Assembly (NCBI RefSeq): GCF_003253005.1
Contig: NZ_QEPZ01000001.1
Coordinates: 372,001 to 436,000, forward strand
Source: Haemophilus parainfluenzae
GTDB lineage: Bacteria > Pseudomonadota > Gammaproteobacteria > Enterobacterales > Pasteurellaceae
Reading direction: 5' to 3'
Length of the DNA: 64,000 nt
Shown here in pieces: positions 10,469-19,312 of this stretch. The first letter of the stretch is position 1. Every line of letters begins with the position of its first letter. Position numbers and translations under genes: made by a program. The notes below the pieces were generated by a model that was given only the letters and a program-made list of their open reading frames with translations, was not told the origin of the DNA and ran no database searches.

Positions 10469-12673
10469 TTAAAATGAATATTTTACTGTTGCATAATATG
10501 CTCGACCTGGCTCATTGTAAGTGCTTGCTCCATTATTTTCGCGATAAACACGTTTATCAAATAAGTTGCTCACACCAATACGTACACTAATCGTATCTTT
10601 CCAGTTATAACCTGCACTTAATCCCCAAACGGCATAACTACCGATTTCAGTTGAATTAGCTAACGCTGCTGCATTTTCCATTCTTAACTCTTTTACTTTA
10701 CGGCCGGTTTGTTTGCCATATTGCGTATAAGTCAGCATTGCATCAAAACCGTCAGTAATCTGATAGCTCAAGCTAGAGTTTAATGTATATTTCGGCACAA
10801 TAGAAAGCGGATTGCCTGTGTCTTTATTTTTGGTTTTGTGCATATAAGTGAAGTTATTCACCCAAGATAATTTATCTTCAATTAGTGGTAAAGTGAAGTT
10901 TCCTTCTAGACCTTCAACAAGTGCACGATTTGCGTTACTCCATTGATAAACTGAATTACCTGCCGTAGTCGTTCCAATGTAAACACCATCTGAAATAATT
11001 TTGTTACGATAATCATTACGGAAATAAGCAATCGATGCTAAATAGCCACCTTTAGCGTATTCAACCCCAATTTCTTTATTCCAGCTTACCTCAGGTTTTA
11101 AATTCTCATTTCCTTGGAAATAACAGGCCCCTTTTGCAGCACCATCTACAGGACAACCATTTCCGCGCGTGTAAAGTAAGTAATTAGGATTACTTTGATA
11201 AAGGTTAGGGGCTTTATAAGCTCTTGCAATACCACCTTTTAATTTCCAACTATCTGTTAAGCTATATAAGAAGTTTAATCCGCCACTGACATTCGAACCA
11301 GATTTTGTGTTGTAGTCGTAACGAACTGATGGCGTTAAAATTAAACTTTGAGTTGCTGCAATATTATCCTCTAAGAATACTGCCCACTCACTTTGGCTCG
11401 TATAACTATTACGGTTTTTACTAATGCCATTAAAACTTTCTGATTTGACACGGTCACCCAATTCTTGCGTCATTGAATGTGCATCATCTAAAGAACTATG
11501 TACACCTTCAAAACCAAGTGTAACCATATGATCGACACCTAGTGTAAATGGAATATAGAATTCTGAGCTAAAACGGGTATTTTTTAACACTGAATCCGAG
11601 AAACCCGTTGTACTTAAATAACTTCCTTCCGGACCGCCTGCTAGCCCTTCAGGTAATCGACTATTTTTAGTTTTATCAAACGCGATATAAGTTTTATTAT
11701 CAAAATGATCAAACTTACCTTCATAAGTTAACGCATAGTTTTGACGATAAAGACGAGCTGTTTCCGCATTTGAATCAGCAAGTGCGGTTGTGGCTACTGG
11801 TTTTTTCGTTTTTTGATTAACCAAGCCATACTGATTACTATTTTGCGTATCACCGTTATAAATATTGCCTTGACGACTGAAACCAGAATCCAAGGTTAAT
11901 TTATTTTTCTCATTGATATTCCACACTAAACGGCCATTAATATCTTTATTACGTACACCTTCACGACCAGCAATTGCAGGATTACCATTAATGCCGACTT
12001 CATCTGCTTGTGTTTTGTTCCAGTTACCATATAAACGGAATTGCAATACGTCTTTAATTAACGCTCCGCTTAGATTAAAACCGACACGGTTCGTTGCGCC
12101 TTCTTTGCTGTCTTCTGGTTGATTGGTGTAATAACTTAAGCTACCGTGTAAATCATTGGTAACTGGTTTAGTGATAATATTAACTACCCCACCCATTGCA
12201 CCTGAGCCATAGCGTGCAGCCGAAGGACCACGTAATACTTCAATTTTTTCAATGGCTTCAACTGGCACCCAGCTACTGTCACCACGAGAGTTACGTTCAC
12301 CACGCACACCATAACGTTCTGCATTACGAGAGGTGACGGGTTTACCATCCACTAAAATCAATGTATTTTCTGGTCCCATACCACGAATATCAATTTGACG
12401 TTTATTTCCGCGTTGTCCTGTAGATGAGTTACCCGTCAAATTCACACCAGGCATGGTACGTAATACTTCAGATACATCATTCGTTGCTGGGCGTTTTTCA
12501 AAATCTTTTGCCGTAATAAGAGAAGAACCAAGTGATTGCTTTACCTGATCTTCCGCAGTAACTTTAATTTCCTCAAGTTTCTCTTCTGCATAAGAATAGT
12601 TTGAAAAAAGAGCGATTGTTAACGCACTTAATGCGAAGAATGATGTTGTTTTTAAATGATTGGATTTATACAT
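10469..12673 (-). CDS. TonB-dependent siderophore receptor, ferric enterobactin (FepA/PfeA) type
   Basis: Outer-membrane beta-barrel receptor for a ferric siderophore. 734 residues. Signal peptide ends about residue 29 (NYSYA|EEKL), followed by a TonB box EEIKVTA, plug domain (DVSEVLRTMPGVNL, RGMGPENTLILVDGKPV) and barrel ending in the terminal Phe of YYATVKYSF. The plug stretch RGERNSRGDSSWVPVE next to IEVLRGPSAARYGSGAMGGV is characteristic of FepA/PfeA/IroN receptors for catecholates. A Fur-like box lies 73-87 bases upstream. ExbB, ExbD and TonB encoded at 53.4-55.1 kb would energise it. The exact ligand is inferred. Confidence 0.88.
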   Translation of the reverse strand: MYKSNHLKTTSFFALSALTIALFSNYSYAEEKLEEIKVTAEDQVKQSLGSSLITAKDFEKRPATNDVSEVLRTMPGVNLTGNSSTGQRGNKRQIDIRGMGPENTLILVDGKPVTSRNAERYGVRGERNSRGDSSWVPVEAIEKIEVLRGPSAARYGSGAMGGVVNIITKPVTNDLHGSLSYYTNQPEDSKEGATNRVGFNLSGALIKDVLQFRLYGNWNKTQADEVGINGNPAIAGREGVRNKDINGRLVWNINEKNKLTLDSGFSRQGNIYNGDTQNSNQYGLVNQKTKKPVATTALADSNAETARLYRQNYALTYEGKFDHFDNKTYIAFDKTKNSRLPEGLAGGPEGSYLSTTGFSDSVLKNTRFSSEFYIPFTLGVDHMVTLGFEGVHSSLDDAHSMTQELGDRVKSESFNGISKNRNSYTSQSEWAVFLEDNIAATQSLILTPSVRYDYNTKSGSNVSGGLNFLYSLTDSWKLKGGIARAYKAPNLYQSNPNYLLYTRGNGCPVDGAAKGACYFQGNENLKPEVSWNKEIGVEYAKGGYLASIAYFRNDYRNKIISDGVYIGTTTAGNSVYQWSNANRALVEGLEGNFTLPLIEDKLSWVNNFTYMHKTKNKDTGNPLSIVPKYTLNSSLSYQITDGFDAMLTYTQYGKQTGRKVKELRMENAAALANSTEIGSYAVWGLSAGYNWKDTISVRIGVSNLFDKRVYRENNGASTYNEPGRAYYATVKYSF

Positions 12674-12745
12674 TGAAATGCTCTCCTGGCATATGTGGAA
12701 TAAATAATGCCCGAGGATTTTAGTACAATATTATTTTCATGTAAA

Positions 12746-12760
12746 TAATAATTCTTATCA
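12746..12760. promoter_or_regulatory. Candidate Fur box upstream of the siderophore receptor
   Basis: TAATAATTCTTATCA matches the 7-1-7 Fur palindrome TGATAAT-N-ATTATCA at 12 of 14 positions. It sits in the promoter region of the receptor gene. Confidence 0.65.
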
Positions 12761-12819
12761 TTATAATAAGTGCATTAACTAGAATAGGTAAAAATACCAA
12801 AATTTTTGACCGCACTTTC

Positions 12820-12847
12820 TTGCAATCTCAACAGATTCTAGTATCAT
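12820..12847 (+). promoter_or_regulatory. Promoter of the preQ1 riboswitch operon
   Basis: TTGCAA (12820-12825), 16-base spacer, TATCAT (12842-12847). Transcription would begin near 12854, at a small hairpin CTCGC/GCGAG (12854-12870) just 5' of the riboswitch. Confidence 0.5.
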
Positions 12848-12882
12848 TCACGGCTCGCTAATTTGGCGAGTTTATTTCTATT

Positions 12883-12919
12883 GTCGGGTTCCCTACCCCC
12901 GATTAACCAACTAAAAAGG
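12883..12919 (+). promoter_or_regulatory. preQ1-I riboswitch
   Basis: Stem P1 is TCGGG (12884-12888) with CCCGA (about 12898-12902), loop L1 TTCCCTAC, then the tail TTAACCAACTAAAAAGG. This layout (P1, C/U-rich loop, UUAACnAA A-rich tail, AGG) closely follows the preQ1-I class, for example the Thermoanaerobacter aptamer. CCT in L1 (12892-12894) can pair with AGG (12917-12919), forming the P2 pseudoknot; that AGG is also the Shine-Dalgarno of the next gene, whose ATG is at 12927. Ligand binding should therefore hide the ribosome binding site and shut off translation. Confidence 0.85.
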
Positions 12920-12926
12920 TCTTAAA

Positions 12927-13634
12927 ATGAAAATTAATACCCCAATCTTTAATGATCAACAAAAACGTTTTGCTTTAATTTTATTAAGCTTATTTCATAT
13001 CTTCATCATCACAGCCAGTAACTATTTCGTTCAAATTCCATTTGAAATCAATTTAAAATTTACCGCACTTGGCTTTGCTGATGATTTTTCATTCCATAGT
13101 ACATGGGGCACACTCACCTTCCCATTCATTTTCTTAGCCACTGATTTAACGGTACGCGTATTCGGGGCGAAAGAAGCCCGTTGGATCATTTTTATTGTGA
13201 TGATTCCAGCGCTTATTGTCAGTTACATTGTTTCGGTTGTTTTTTCTAATGGACAATATCAAGGATTAGGTGCATTGAGTGAATTCAATATGTTTGTTTT
13301 TCGTATTGCGTTCGCCAGTTTCTGTGCTTATGTTTTCGGACAATTATTAGATGTGTTAGTATTCAACCGTTTACGCCAGTTAAAAACGTGGTGGATTGCA
13401 CCGAGTAGTTCAATGACATTTGGTTCCCTAGCAGATACCTTTATGTTTTTTGCCGTAGCGTTCTATCAAAGTAGCGATCCTTTCATGGCAGAACATTGGT
13501 TTAGCCTTGGATTCGTCGATTACTTATTTAAATTATTTGTCGGTATTGTCTTGTTTGTACCTGCTTATGGTGTGGTACTGAGCATGATCTTACGTAAACT
13601 TCAATCACTCGCAGACTCTCGTCAGTTTGCTTAA
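12927..13634 (+). CDS. yhhQ: Queuosine precursor transporter, YhhQ/VUT family
   Basis: Inner-membrane importer of 7-deazaguanine precursors (preQ0/preQ1) used for queuosine in tRNA. 235 residues with about six hydrophobic segments. Family features seen: WGTLTFPFIFLATDLTVRVFG near residue 60 and the SSSMTFGSLADTFMFFAVAF segment near 160. The preQ1-I riboswitch directly in front independently supports the assignment. Followed after 14 bases by an MFS permease with its own SD and no terminator between. Confidence 0.93.
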   Translation: MKINTPIFNDQQKRFALILLSLFHIFIITASNYFVQIPFEINLKFTALGFADDFSFHSTWGTLTFPFIFLATDLTVRVFGAKEARWIIFIVMIPALIVSYIVSVVFSNGQYQGLGALSEFNMFVFRIAFASFCAYVFGQLLDVLVFNRLRQLKTWWIAPSSSMTFGSLADTFMFFAVAFYQSSDPFMAEHWFSLGFVDYLFKLFVGIVLFVPAYGVVLSMILRKLQSLADSRQFA

Positions 13635-13648
13635 CTTAAGGAAATAAA

Positions 13649-14965
13649 ATGACTGAAACGCTTTCTCTTAGAGCCAAAATAGAACAAAGCCCAATGGGGG
13701 CTTATCAATGGATGATTGTGGTCATGGCTGCCATCATGAATTTACTTGACGGCTTCGATGTATTAGCCCTCGCCTTCACCGCAACAGCCATTCGTGGCGA
13801 ATTTGGACTCACGGGGATTGAGTTAGGTTATTTATTAAGTGCCGGCTTGTTTGGGATGACAGCCGGCTCACTTTTCCTCGCTCCACTCGCCGATAAAATC
13901 GGTCGCCGCCCATTGTTATTAATGGCAGTATCACTCTCTGCTATCGGTATGTTAGGCTCTGCGTTTATTTCACAATATCAATGGCTCGGTTTCTGGCGCG
14001 TTATCACTGGTCTTGGTGTCGGCGGTATTTTAGTGGGCACAAACGTGATCACCAGCGAATATTCCTCTCGCAAATGGCGTAGCTTTGCGATCAGTGTCTA
14101 TGCTGCTGGTTTTGGTATCGGTGCAGTATTAGGTGGTATATTCGCCGTGATGTTGCAAGGTGAATATGGCTGGCGTTCCGTGTTTTTAGCGGGCGCTATC
14201 TTGACCAGTTTACTTTTAGTGGTTTTATTTATTTGGTTACCGGAATCTATTGACTTCCTCACCTCCAAACAACCTAAAAATGCTGAAGTGCGGTTAAATT
14301 TAATTGCAAAAAAAATTGGTTTAGCCGGTGATTGGAAACTTCCTGAAAAAGCAGAAAAAGTTAAAACTAAATTGCCTATTAGCCAATTATTTAGCGAAAA
14401 ATACTTACATTCTACCCTGTTAATTTGGACGGCTTTCTTTGCAATCATGTTCAGCTTCTATTTTATCAGCTCATGGACACCAGCCTTATTAAAAGAAGCA
14501 GGCATGACGACAGAGCAAAGTGTGAGCGTCGGAATGATGATCTCATTAGGGGGCACTTGTGGCGCCTTAATCTATGGCTTACTGGCTAGCCGTTGGACAG
14601 CACGAGGCGTGTTAATTTTATTCACCGTCTTATCTTCTGCAGCAATCATTACCTTTATCTTATCCTCGTCCGTTTTATGGATTGCGATGGTATTCGGTAT
14701 TTTAGTTGGTGCACTCATGAATGGCTGTATCAGCGGTCTTTATACCTTAAACCCACTTACTTATGATGCCGATATTCGTAGCACCGGTGTGGGCTGGTCG
14801 ATTGGTATCGGTCGTATTGGTGCAATTCTTGCTCCAACGATTGCGGGTCAATTATTAGATATGGGCTGGGACAAACAGAGTTTATATGTTGGCGTTGGCT
14901 TTGTGATGTTGATCTCAACAGTCGCACTCTTTTTCTTAAAAAGCCGCTCCGAAATTAAAGCATAA
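13649..14965 (+). CDS. MFS transporter, aromatic acid:H+ symporter-like (AAHS)
   Basis: 438 residues and about twelve hydrophobic segments. Helix 1 contains LLDGFDVLALAF, with the DGFD signature of the PcaK/MhpT/BenK group, and the loop after helix 2 carries the MFS motif A variant APLADKIGRRP. SD AAGGAAAT stands at the right distance from the ATG. The gene follows yhhQ by 14 bases with no terminator, so it probably lies on the same preQ1-riboswitch transcript. The substrate cannot be told from sequence; a queuosine-related base or nucleoside, or an aromatic acid, are both possible. Translation itself is not directly masked by the riboswitch, but coupling is possible. Confidence 0.82.
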   Translation: MTETLSLRAKIEQSPMGAYQWMIVVMAAIMNLLDGFDVLALAFTATAIRGEFGLTGIELGYLLSAGLFGMTAGSLFLAPLADKIGRRPLLLMAVSLSAIGMLGSAFISQYQWLGFWRVITGLGVGGILVGTNVITSEYSSRKWRSFAISVYAAGFGIGAVLGGIFAVMLQGEYGWRSVFLAGAILTSLLLVVLFIWLPESIDFLTSKQPKNAEVRLNLIAKKIGLAGDWKLPEKAEKVKTKLPISQLFSEKYLHSTLLIWTAFFAIMFSFYFISSWTPALLKEAGMTTEQSVSVGMMISLGGTCGALIYGLLASRWTARGVLILFTVLSSAAIITFILSSSVLWIAMVFGILVGALMNGCISGLYTLNPLTYDADIRSTGVGWSIGIGRIGAILAPTIAGQLLDMGWDKQSLYVGVGFVMLISTVALFFLKSRSEIKA

Positions 14966-14981
14966 TCTTAAAAAATATAAC

Positions 14982-15008
14982 AAAAGGCGTGATAAACACG
15001 CCTTTTTT
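14982..15008 (+). terminator. Terminator of the yhhQ-MFS operon
   Basis: AAAAGGCGTG / CACGCCTTTTTT with five-base loop. Confidence 0.88.
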
Positions 15009-15185
15009 ATTAACTTAATAAAGTGCTCATCCATAGCCTTCAGATCAGAAAGATTTTCAGGTTATTTTATGTAACATTTTCTTCTAAAAATCCTTTGTTA
15101 TCCATCTTGAATTTCAACGCATTATGGTGTTAAATCAGCACACATTATAAGGTTATAAAAATATAAAAATAAGTTGTAGGAATTT

Positions 15186-16013
15186 ATGTGCCAATTACTC
15201 GGAATGAACTGTAATACACCGACGGATATTGTCTTTTCTTTTGAAGGTTTCCGTCGTCGTGCCGGTCTTACCGACTGCCATTCAGATGGCTTCGGTATCG
15301 CTTTTTTTGAAGGTCGTGGTGTGCGTATTTTTCGCGATAACCACGCTGCCTCACAATCCCCTATTGCGGATTGTGTAAAACAATACAAAATTAAATCGCT
15401 CAATGTGATTGCTCACATTCGTAAAGCAACACAAGGTGGTGTCACCATTGAAAACACCCACCCCTTTATTCGTGAAATTTGGGGACAAAACTGGGTGTTT
15501 GCTCACAACGGTAATTTAAAAGAATTACCGGATATGTCTGAGAGTTTCTGTCAGCCGATTGGCTCAACTGATTCAGAAGCGGCCTTTTGTTATATGGCGG
15601 AATATTTGAAAAATCGTTTCCGTCGTAAACCATCTGAAATGGAAATTTTTGAAGCTATTCAAGACATTACCAAAGAGCTTTCACAAAAAGGCACCTTCAA
15701 CTTTATTCTTTCGAATGGAGAATGGATGATTGCCCACTGCTCAACCAATTTGCATTACTTAACACGTAAAGCCCCTTTTGGTAAAGCACACCGCATTGAT
15801 GATGATGGCGTCATTGATTTTAATGATTACGCAAAAGATGGCGACAAAGTCACCATCATTACGACGTTCCCTCTCACCAAAGATGAACCTTGGGTTAAAA
15901 TGGAACATGGTGGTTTCGTATTCTTCAAAGAAGGAGACAAAATTGCTGAGGTCGTCGGTGTGGCTAAAGAAATGGAAGATGATGGTACATTAGGCAATCG
16001 CGTTGCAGCCTAA
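15186..16013 (+). CDS. yafJ: Class II glutamine amidotransferase, YafJ family
   Basis: Predicted N-terminal-nucleophile amidotransferase. 275 residues beginning MCQLLGMNC; Met removal would expose Cys2 as nucleophile. HSDGFGIAF, HIRKATQG and FAHNGNL are the glutaminase-domain motifs seen in GATase II proteins. There is no synthase domain, so the ammonia acceptor is unknown. Stands as a single gene between two terminators. The start is fixed by the need for Cys2. Confidence 0.88.
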   Translation: MCQLLGMNCNTPTDIVFSFEGFRRRAGLTDCHSDGFGIAFFEGRGVRIFRDNHAASQSPIADCVKQYKIKSLNVIAHIRKATQGGVTIENTHPFIREIWGQNWVFAHNGNLKELPDMSESFCQPIGSTDSEAAFCYMAEYLKNRFRRKPSEMEIFEAIQDITKELSQKGTFNFILSNGEWMIAHCSTNLHYLTRKAPFGKAHRIDDDGVIDFNDYAKDGDKVTIITTFPLTKDEPWVKMEHGGFVFFKEGDKIAEVVGVAKEMEDDGTLGNRVAA

Positions 16014-16026
16014 TAACAAATCACAA

Positions 16027-16073
16027 TAAAAAGTGCGGTCAAAAACATCAGAGATTTTTAACCGCACTTTCTT
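16027..16073. terminator. Inverted USS pair between yafJ and gor
   Basis: AAAGTGCGGTcaAAAA... and ...TTTTTaACCGCACTTT form a long hairpin between two convergent genes. Confidence 0.75.
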
Positions 16074-16082
16074 TATCTGCAA

Positions 16083-17453
16083 TTAACGCATTGTGACAAA
16101 TTCTTCAGAACCTGTTGGGTGAATCGCGACTGTATTATCAAAGTCTGCTTTAGTTGCCCCCATTTTGATTGCCACAGCAAAACCTTGAATCATTTCATCT
16201 ACACCGAAACCAATGCCGTGTAAGCCCACGATTTTCTCTTCTTTGCCGACACATACTAATTTCATTCGGCAAGGTTGACGATGTTCAGTGACAGCGGTGT
16301 ACATTGCGGTGAAAGAGGATTTATACACTTTCACATTTTCTTCGCCATATTGCTCAATCGCTTGCGGTTCAGTTAAACCGACTGTACCGATTGGCGGATG
16401 GCTGAATACAACGGTTGGCACAAGATTGTAATCTAAATGCTCATTTGGTTTGTTATTGAATAAACGCTCAGACAAACGACGACCGGCCGCCACGGCAACT
16501 GGTGTTAATTCAATACCACCTTCGATAATATCACCTACCGCATAAATGCCAGGTACGTTTGTATTTTGATATTTATCGACAATAATTTGTCCGCGTGAAT
16601 TGGTTTTCACACCGGTGACTTCAAGATTAATCACATCCGTTGCAGGTTCACGACCAATCGCCCAAATTAACGTATCCACTGTAGTTTCTCGGCCATCTTG
16701 TAATTTCAAGGTAAGCGAACCATCCGCATTTTTAACCACTTCCTCTGGTAATGCTTTGGTATGTAATTGGATACCATCTTGTGCTAACACTTCAAGTAAA
16801 GTTTCCACAATCAATGGATCTTGATTACGCAATGGAGCATGTTGGCGCACAAATAAATGCGTTTCGCTGCCTAAGCTATTTAAAACACCCGCTAATTCAA
16901 CTGCAATATAACCTGCGCCTACTACTGCGACACGTTTTGGCAATTCATTTAAAGCAAATACACCATTTGAATCAATTCCGTATTCTGCACCTTTTACTGC
17001 AGGAATACTTGGGCGGCCACCCGTCGCAATTAAGATATGATCGGCGGTCACTAATTCTGTTGAACCATCTGCATAGCTCACTTCAATCGTTTTCGCATCT
17101 TTAAAACGCGCAAAACCATTTAGAACATCCACGTTATTTTTCGCTAATACATTATTGTAAGACGTATGAATACGACCGATGTAAGCTTGACGGCTCTCGA
17201 CTAATTTCGCGTAATCAAACTTTTTCACTTCTACATCAAAACCATAAGCAGGTGCATAGTTATTAATGGCTTCTGCAACTTGTGCGCCATAGAACATCAC
17301 TTTTTTCGGTACACAACCTACGTTTACGCAAGTACCACCGAGATGTTTTGCTTCAATAATTGCACATTTTTTGCCATAGCTTGCCGCACGGTTAATTGAA
17401 GCAATCCCACCTGAACCGCCACCGATCGCAATATAATCATAATGTTTAGTCAT
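16083..17453 (-). CDS. gor: Glutathione-disulfide reductase
   Basis: Flavoenzyme that reduces oxidised glutathione with NADPH. 456 residues. FAD site GGGSGG near residue 12; redox disulfide in [13 protein letters not shown] near 40; NADPH site [13 protein letters not shown] near 175 with the downstream Arg pair in VRQHAPLR that favours NADPH; the second FAD motif GIYAVGDI near 300; C-terminal [12 protein letters not shown] with the catalytic His. Single gene, transcribed away from the thioesterase-hemH pair. Confidence 0.96.
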   Translation of the reverse strand: MTKHYDYIAIGGGSGGIASINRAASYGKKCAIIEAKHLGGTCVNVGCVPKKVMFYGAQVAEAINNYAPAYGFDVEVKKFDYAKLVESRQAYIGRIHTSYNNVLAKNNVDVLNGFARFKDAKTIEVSYADGSTELVTADHILIATGGRPSIPAVKGAEYGIDSNGVFALNELPKRVAVVGAGYIAVELAGVLNSLGSETHLFVRQHAPLRNQDPLIVETLLEVLAQDGIQLHTKALPEEVVKNADGSLTLKLQDGRETTVDTLIWAIGREPATDVINLEVTGVKTNSRGQIIVDKYQNTNVPGIYAVGDIIEGGIELTPVAVAAGRRLSERLFNNKPNEHLDYNLVPTVVFSHPPIGTVGLTEPQAIEQYGEENVKVYKSSFTAMYTAVTEHRQPCRMKLVCVGKEEKIVGLHGIGFGVDEMIQGFAVAIKMGATKADFDNTVAIHPTGSEEFVTMR

Positions 17454-17686
17454 TGTAATGATCCTTTTTTACTTACTAGAATTTTCTCCTATTTTGCCTA
17501 AAACTAAAGAAGAAAGCTATAAATTGATTTAATTGGGATTGTCTATATGAAAAGAAAGATCGCTCATTTTCAGCATAAATATCAACATAAAAAGTAGATT
17601 TTCGTTATAATGCCAACTTGCCTCTAGCAAAAAAACAAGCATAAATCATCTTAAAAACTAAGATGCTTACCAAAGGAAAAACCGAT

Positions 17687-18106
17687 ATGGCAATCTGGAA
17701 AAAAGCATTCACACTTAAGCAGCTCAATGAAATGGGAAAACATTGTGCCGTTGACCATCTGGGGATTGAGATTTCGGCTTATGGAGAAAACTGGATTGAA
17801 GCAAAAATGCCCGTTGATCATCGCACTACTCAGCCTTTTGGCTTATTACATGGTGGTGTGTCTGTTGCTTTGGCTGAAACTATTGGTTCATTAGCGGGAT
17901 TTCTCTGTATAGAAGAAGGTCAAGCTGCCTTAGGATTAGATATCAACGCCAATCACCTTCGCCCAGTAAAACAAGGCGTTGTGATCGCTAAGGCAATGCC
18001 TATCAGTTTAAGTAAAAATATCCATGTCTGGCAAATTGACATTCGTGATGAACAAGATAAACTCTGCTGCGTTTCTCGATTAACGCTTTCTATCAAATAT
18101 TTATGA
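17687..18106 (+). CDS. Hotdog-fold acyl-CoA thioesterase, HI1161/YdiI type
   Basis: 139 residues from ATG 17687, which has SD AAAGGAAA eight bases upstream; the in-frame ATG at 17663 would add eight residues without a good SD. It closely follows the sequence I remember for H. influenzae HI1161, with the motif [20 protein letters not shown] (active-site Glu in the central helix). Homologues hydrolyse 1,4-dihydroxy-2-naphthoyl-CoA or aryl-CoAs, so a role in menaquinone synthesis alongside menA and menC of this window is likely, not proven. The stop overlaps the hemH start (ATGA). Confidence 0.88.
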   Translation: MAIWKKAFTLKQLNEMGKHCAVDHLGIEISAYGENWIEAKMPVDHRTTQPFGLLHGGVSVALAETIGSLAGFLCIEEGQAALGLDINANHLRPVKQGVVIAKAMPISLSKNIHVWQIDIRDEQDKLCCVSRLTLSIKYL

Positions 18107-19074
18107 CTATAACTCAAAAAATTGGCATCATTTTAGCAAACCTTGGTACGCCTGATGCCCCGCAACCCGCTGCGATCTCCCGTTATCTGGCCGATTTTTT
18201 AATGGATCCCCGTGTGGTCGATTTACCTCGTTGGAAATGGTATCCCCTTTTAAAAGCCATTATTTTACCTATGCGTTCTAAACGCATTGCACAAAATTAT
18301 CAATCTATTTGGACAGAACAAGGTTCTCCCCTGCTTGCGATTACAAAGCAACAACAAGCCGGTTTACAAGCTTATTTAAATGAAAAAGGCATCAATGCAC
18401 AGGTCGAAATTGCTATGACTTACGGCAATCCATCGATGCAAAGTGCGGTCAAAAATTTACTTAAAAATGACGTGGAACGCATAATTGTGTTGCCACTTTA
18501 CCCGCAATATTCCAGCACAACAACCGGTGCATTGATTGATGCGTTCAATCGTGCCATTGCACAAGAACGTAATATTGTGCCTTTTGAGTTTATTCATTCC
18601 TATCATCTTAATGAAAACTACATTAATGCCTTAGTGGATTCGATTAAAGTGCGGTTAAAACCGGATGAGTTTTTGCTTTTTTCTTATCATGGCATTCCAT
18701 TGCGTTATGAGAATATGGGCGATTATTATCGCCAGCACTGTAAACAAACCACGATTGCAATTGTGGATAAACTTGGCTTAATAGAAAACCAATGGAATAT
18801 GACATTCCAATCACGCTTTGGGCGTGAAGAATGGTTACAACCTTATACCGATCACTTTTTAGAAGAAGCGGCTTCTCAAGGCATTCAGAAAATAGCTGTG
18901 ATCTGCCCGGGCTTTTCGGTGGATTGCTTAGAAACCTTAGAAGAAATAGAGGTTGAAAATAAAGAGAAATTCTTGACACATGGCGGCGTTTCTTATCACT
19001 ACATCCCTGCATTAAATGCAGAAAAAGCCCATATTGAAATGATGGGAGAATTGATTTTGGATAAGTTGCAGTAG
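18103..19074 (+). CDS. hemH: Ferrochelatase
   Basis: Inserts Fe2+ into protoporphyrin IX, the last step of haem synthesis. 323 residues, close to E. coli HemH (320). Seen: NLGTPDAP near the N-terminus, [23 protein letters not shown], the catalytic His in SYHGIPLRY near residue 187, and [15 protein letters not shown]. Haemophilus strains that cannot make haem de novo often keep hemH to use protoporphyrin. Translation is coupled to the upstream thioesterase through an ATGA overlap. Confidence 0.96.
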   Translation: MTITQKIGIILANLGTPDAPQPAAISRYLADFLMDPRVVDLPRWKWYPLLKAIILPMRSKRIAQNYQSIWTEQGSPLLAITKQQQAGLQAYLNEKGINAQVEIAMTYGNPSMQSAVKNLLKNDVERIIVLPLYPQYSSTTTGALIDAFNRAIAQERNIVPFEFIHSYHLNENYINALVDSIKVRLKPDEFLLFSYHGIPLRYENMGDYYRQHCKQTTIAIVDKLGLIENQWNMTFQSRFGREEWLQPYTDHFLEEAASQGIQKIAVICPGFSVDCLETLEEIEVENKEKFLTHGGVSYHYIPALNAEKAHIEMMGELILDKLQ

Positions 19075-19090
19075 TAAATCTCCTTTAATT

Positions 19091-19127
19091 AAATCTCCCC
19101 CTAGCCCCCTCTTTACAAAAGAGGGGG
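19091..19127 (+). repeat. REP-like palindromic element, copy 1
   Basis: AAATCTCCCC followed by CTAGCC and the palindrome CCCCTCTTT-ACA-AAAGAGGGG. It is matched in opposite orientation by the element at 19215-19249; the two lie about 90 bases apart after hemH. Confidence 0.75.
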
Positions 19128-19214
19128 TATTTTATTGGCAAATAAATGCTCTATGTTCTATGCTCTTAGTCCTCTCAAATACTCCCATAAAATATTAAAA
19201 GTAACTCATAAAAA

Positions 19215-19249
19215 AGCCCCTCTTTTGTAAAGAGGGGTTGGGGAGATTT
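19215..19249 (-). repeat. REP-like palindromic element, copy 2, inverted
   Basis: Read on the minus strand it is AAATCTCCCC-AA-CCCCTCTTT-ACA-AAAGAGGGGC, differing from copy 1 by a few bases in the CTAGC segment. The pair together can form a long hairpin of about 160 bases between hemH and the porin gene. Confidence 0.75.
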
Positions 19250-19261
19250 AAAAAGATAAAC

Positions 19262-19291
19262 AAAAAGGCGAACCTTTCGATTCGCCTTTTA
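19262..19291 (-). terminator. Terminator of the porin gene
   Basis: AAAAAGGCGAA / TTCGCCTTTT hairpin shortly after the porin stop codon on the minus strand. Confidence 0.85.
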
Positions 19292-19312
19292 AGATTTCTT
19301 TCTAATCAAAGA

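Noticed and set aside
19075..19312. Insertion sequence between hemH and the porin
   Set aside because: The inverted elements enclose only about 90 bases with no transposase frame; kept as REP-like repeats.
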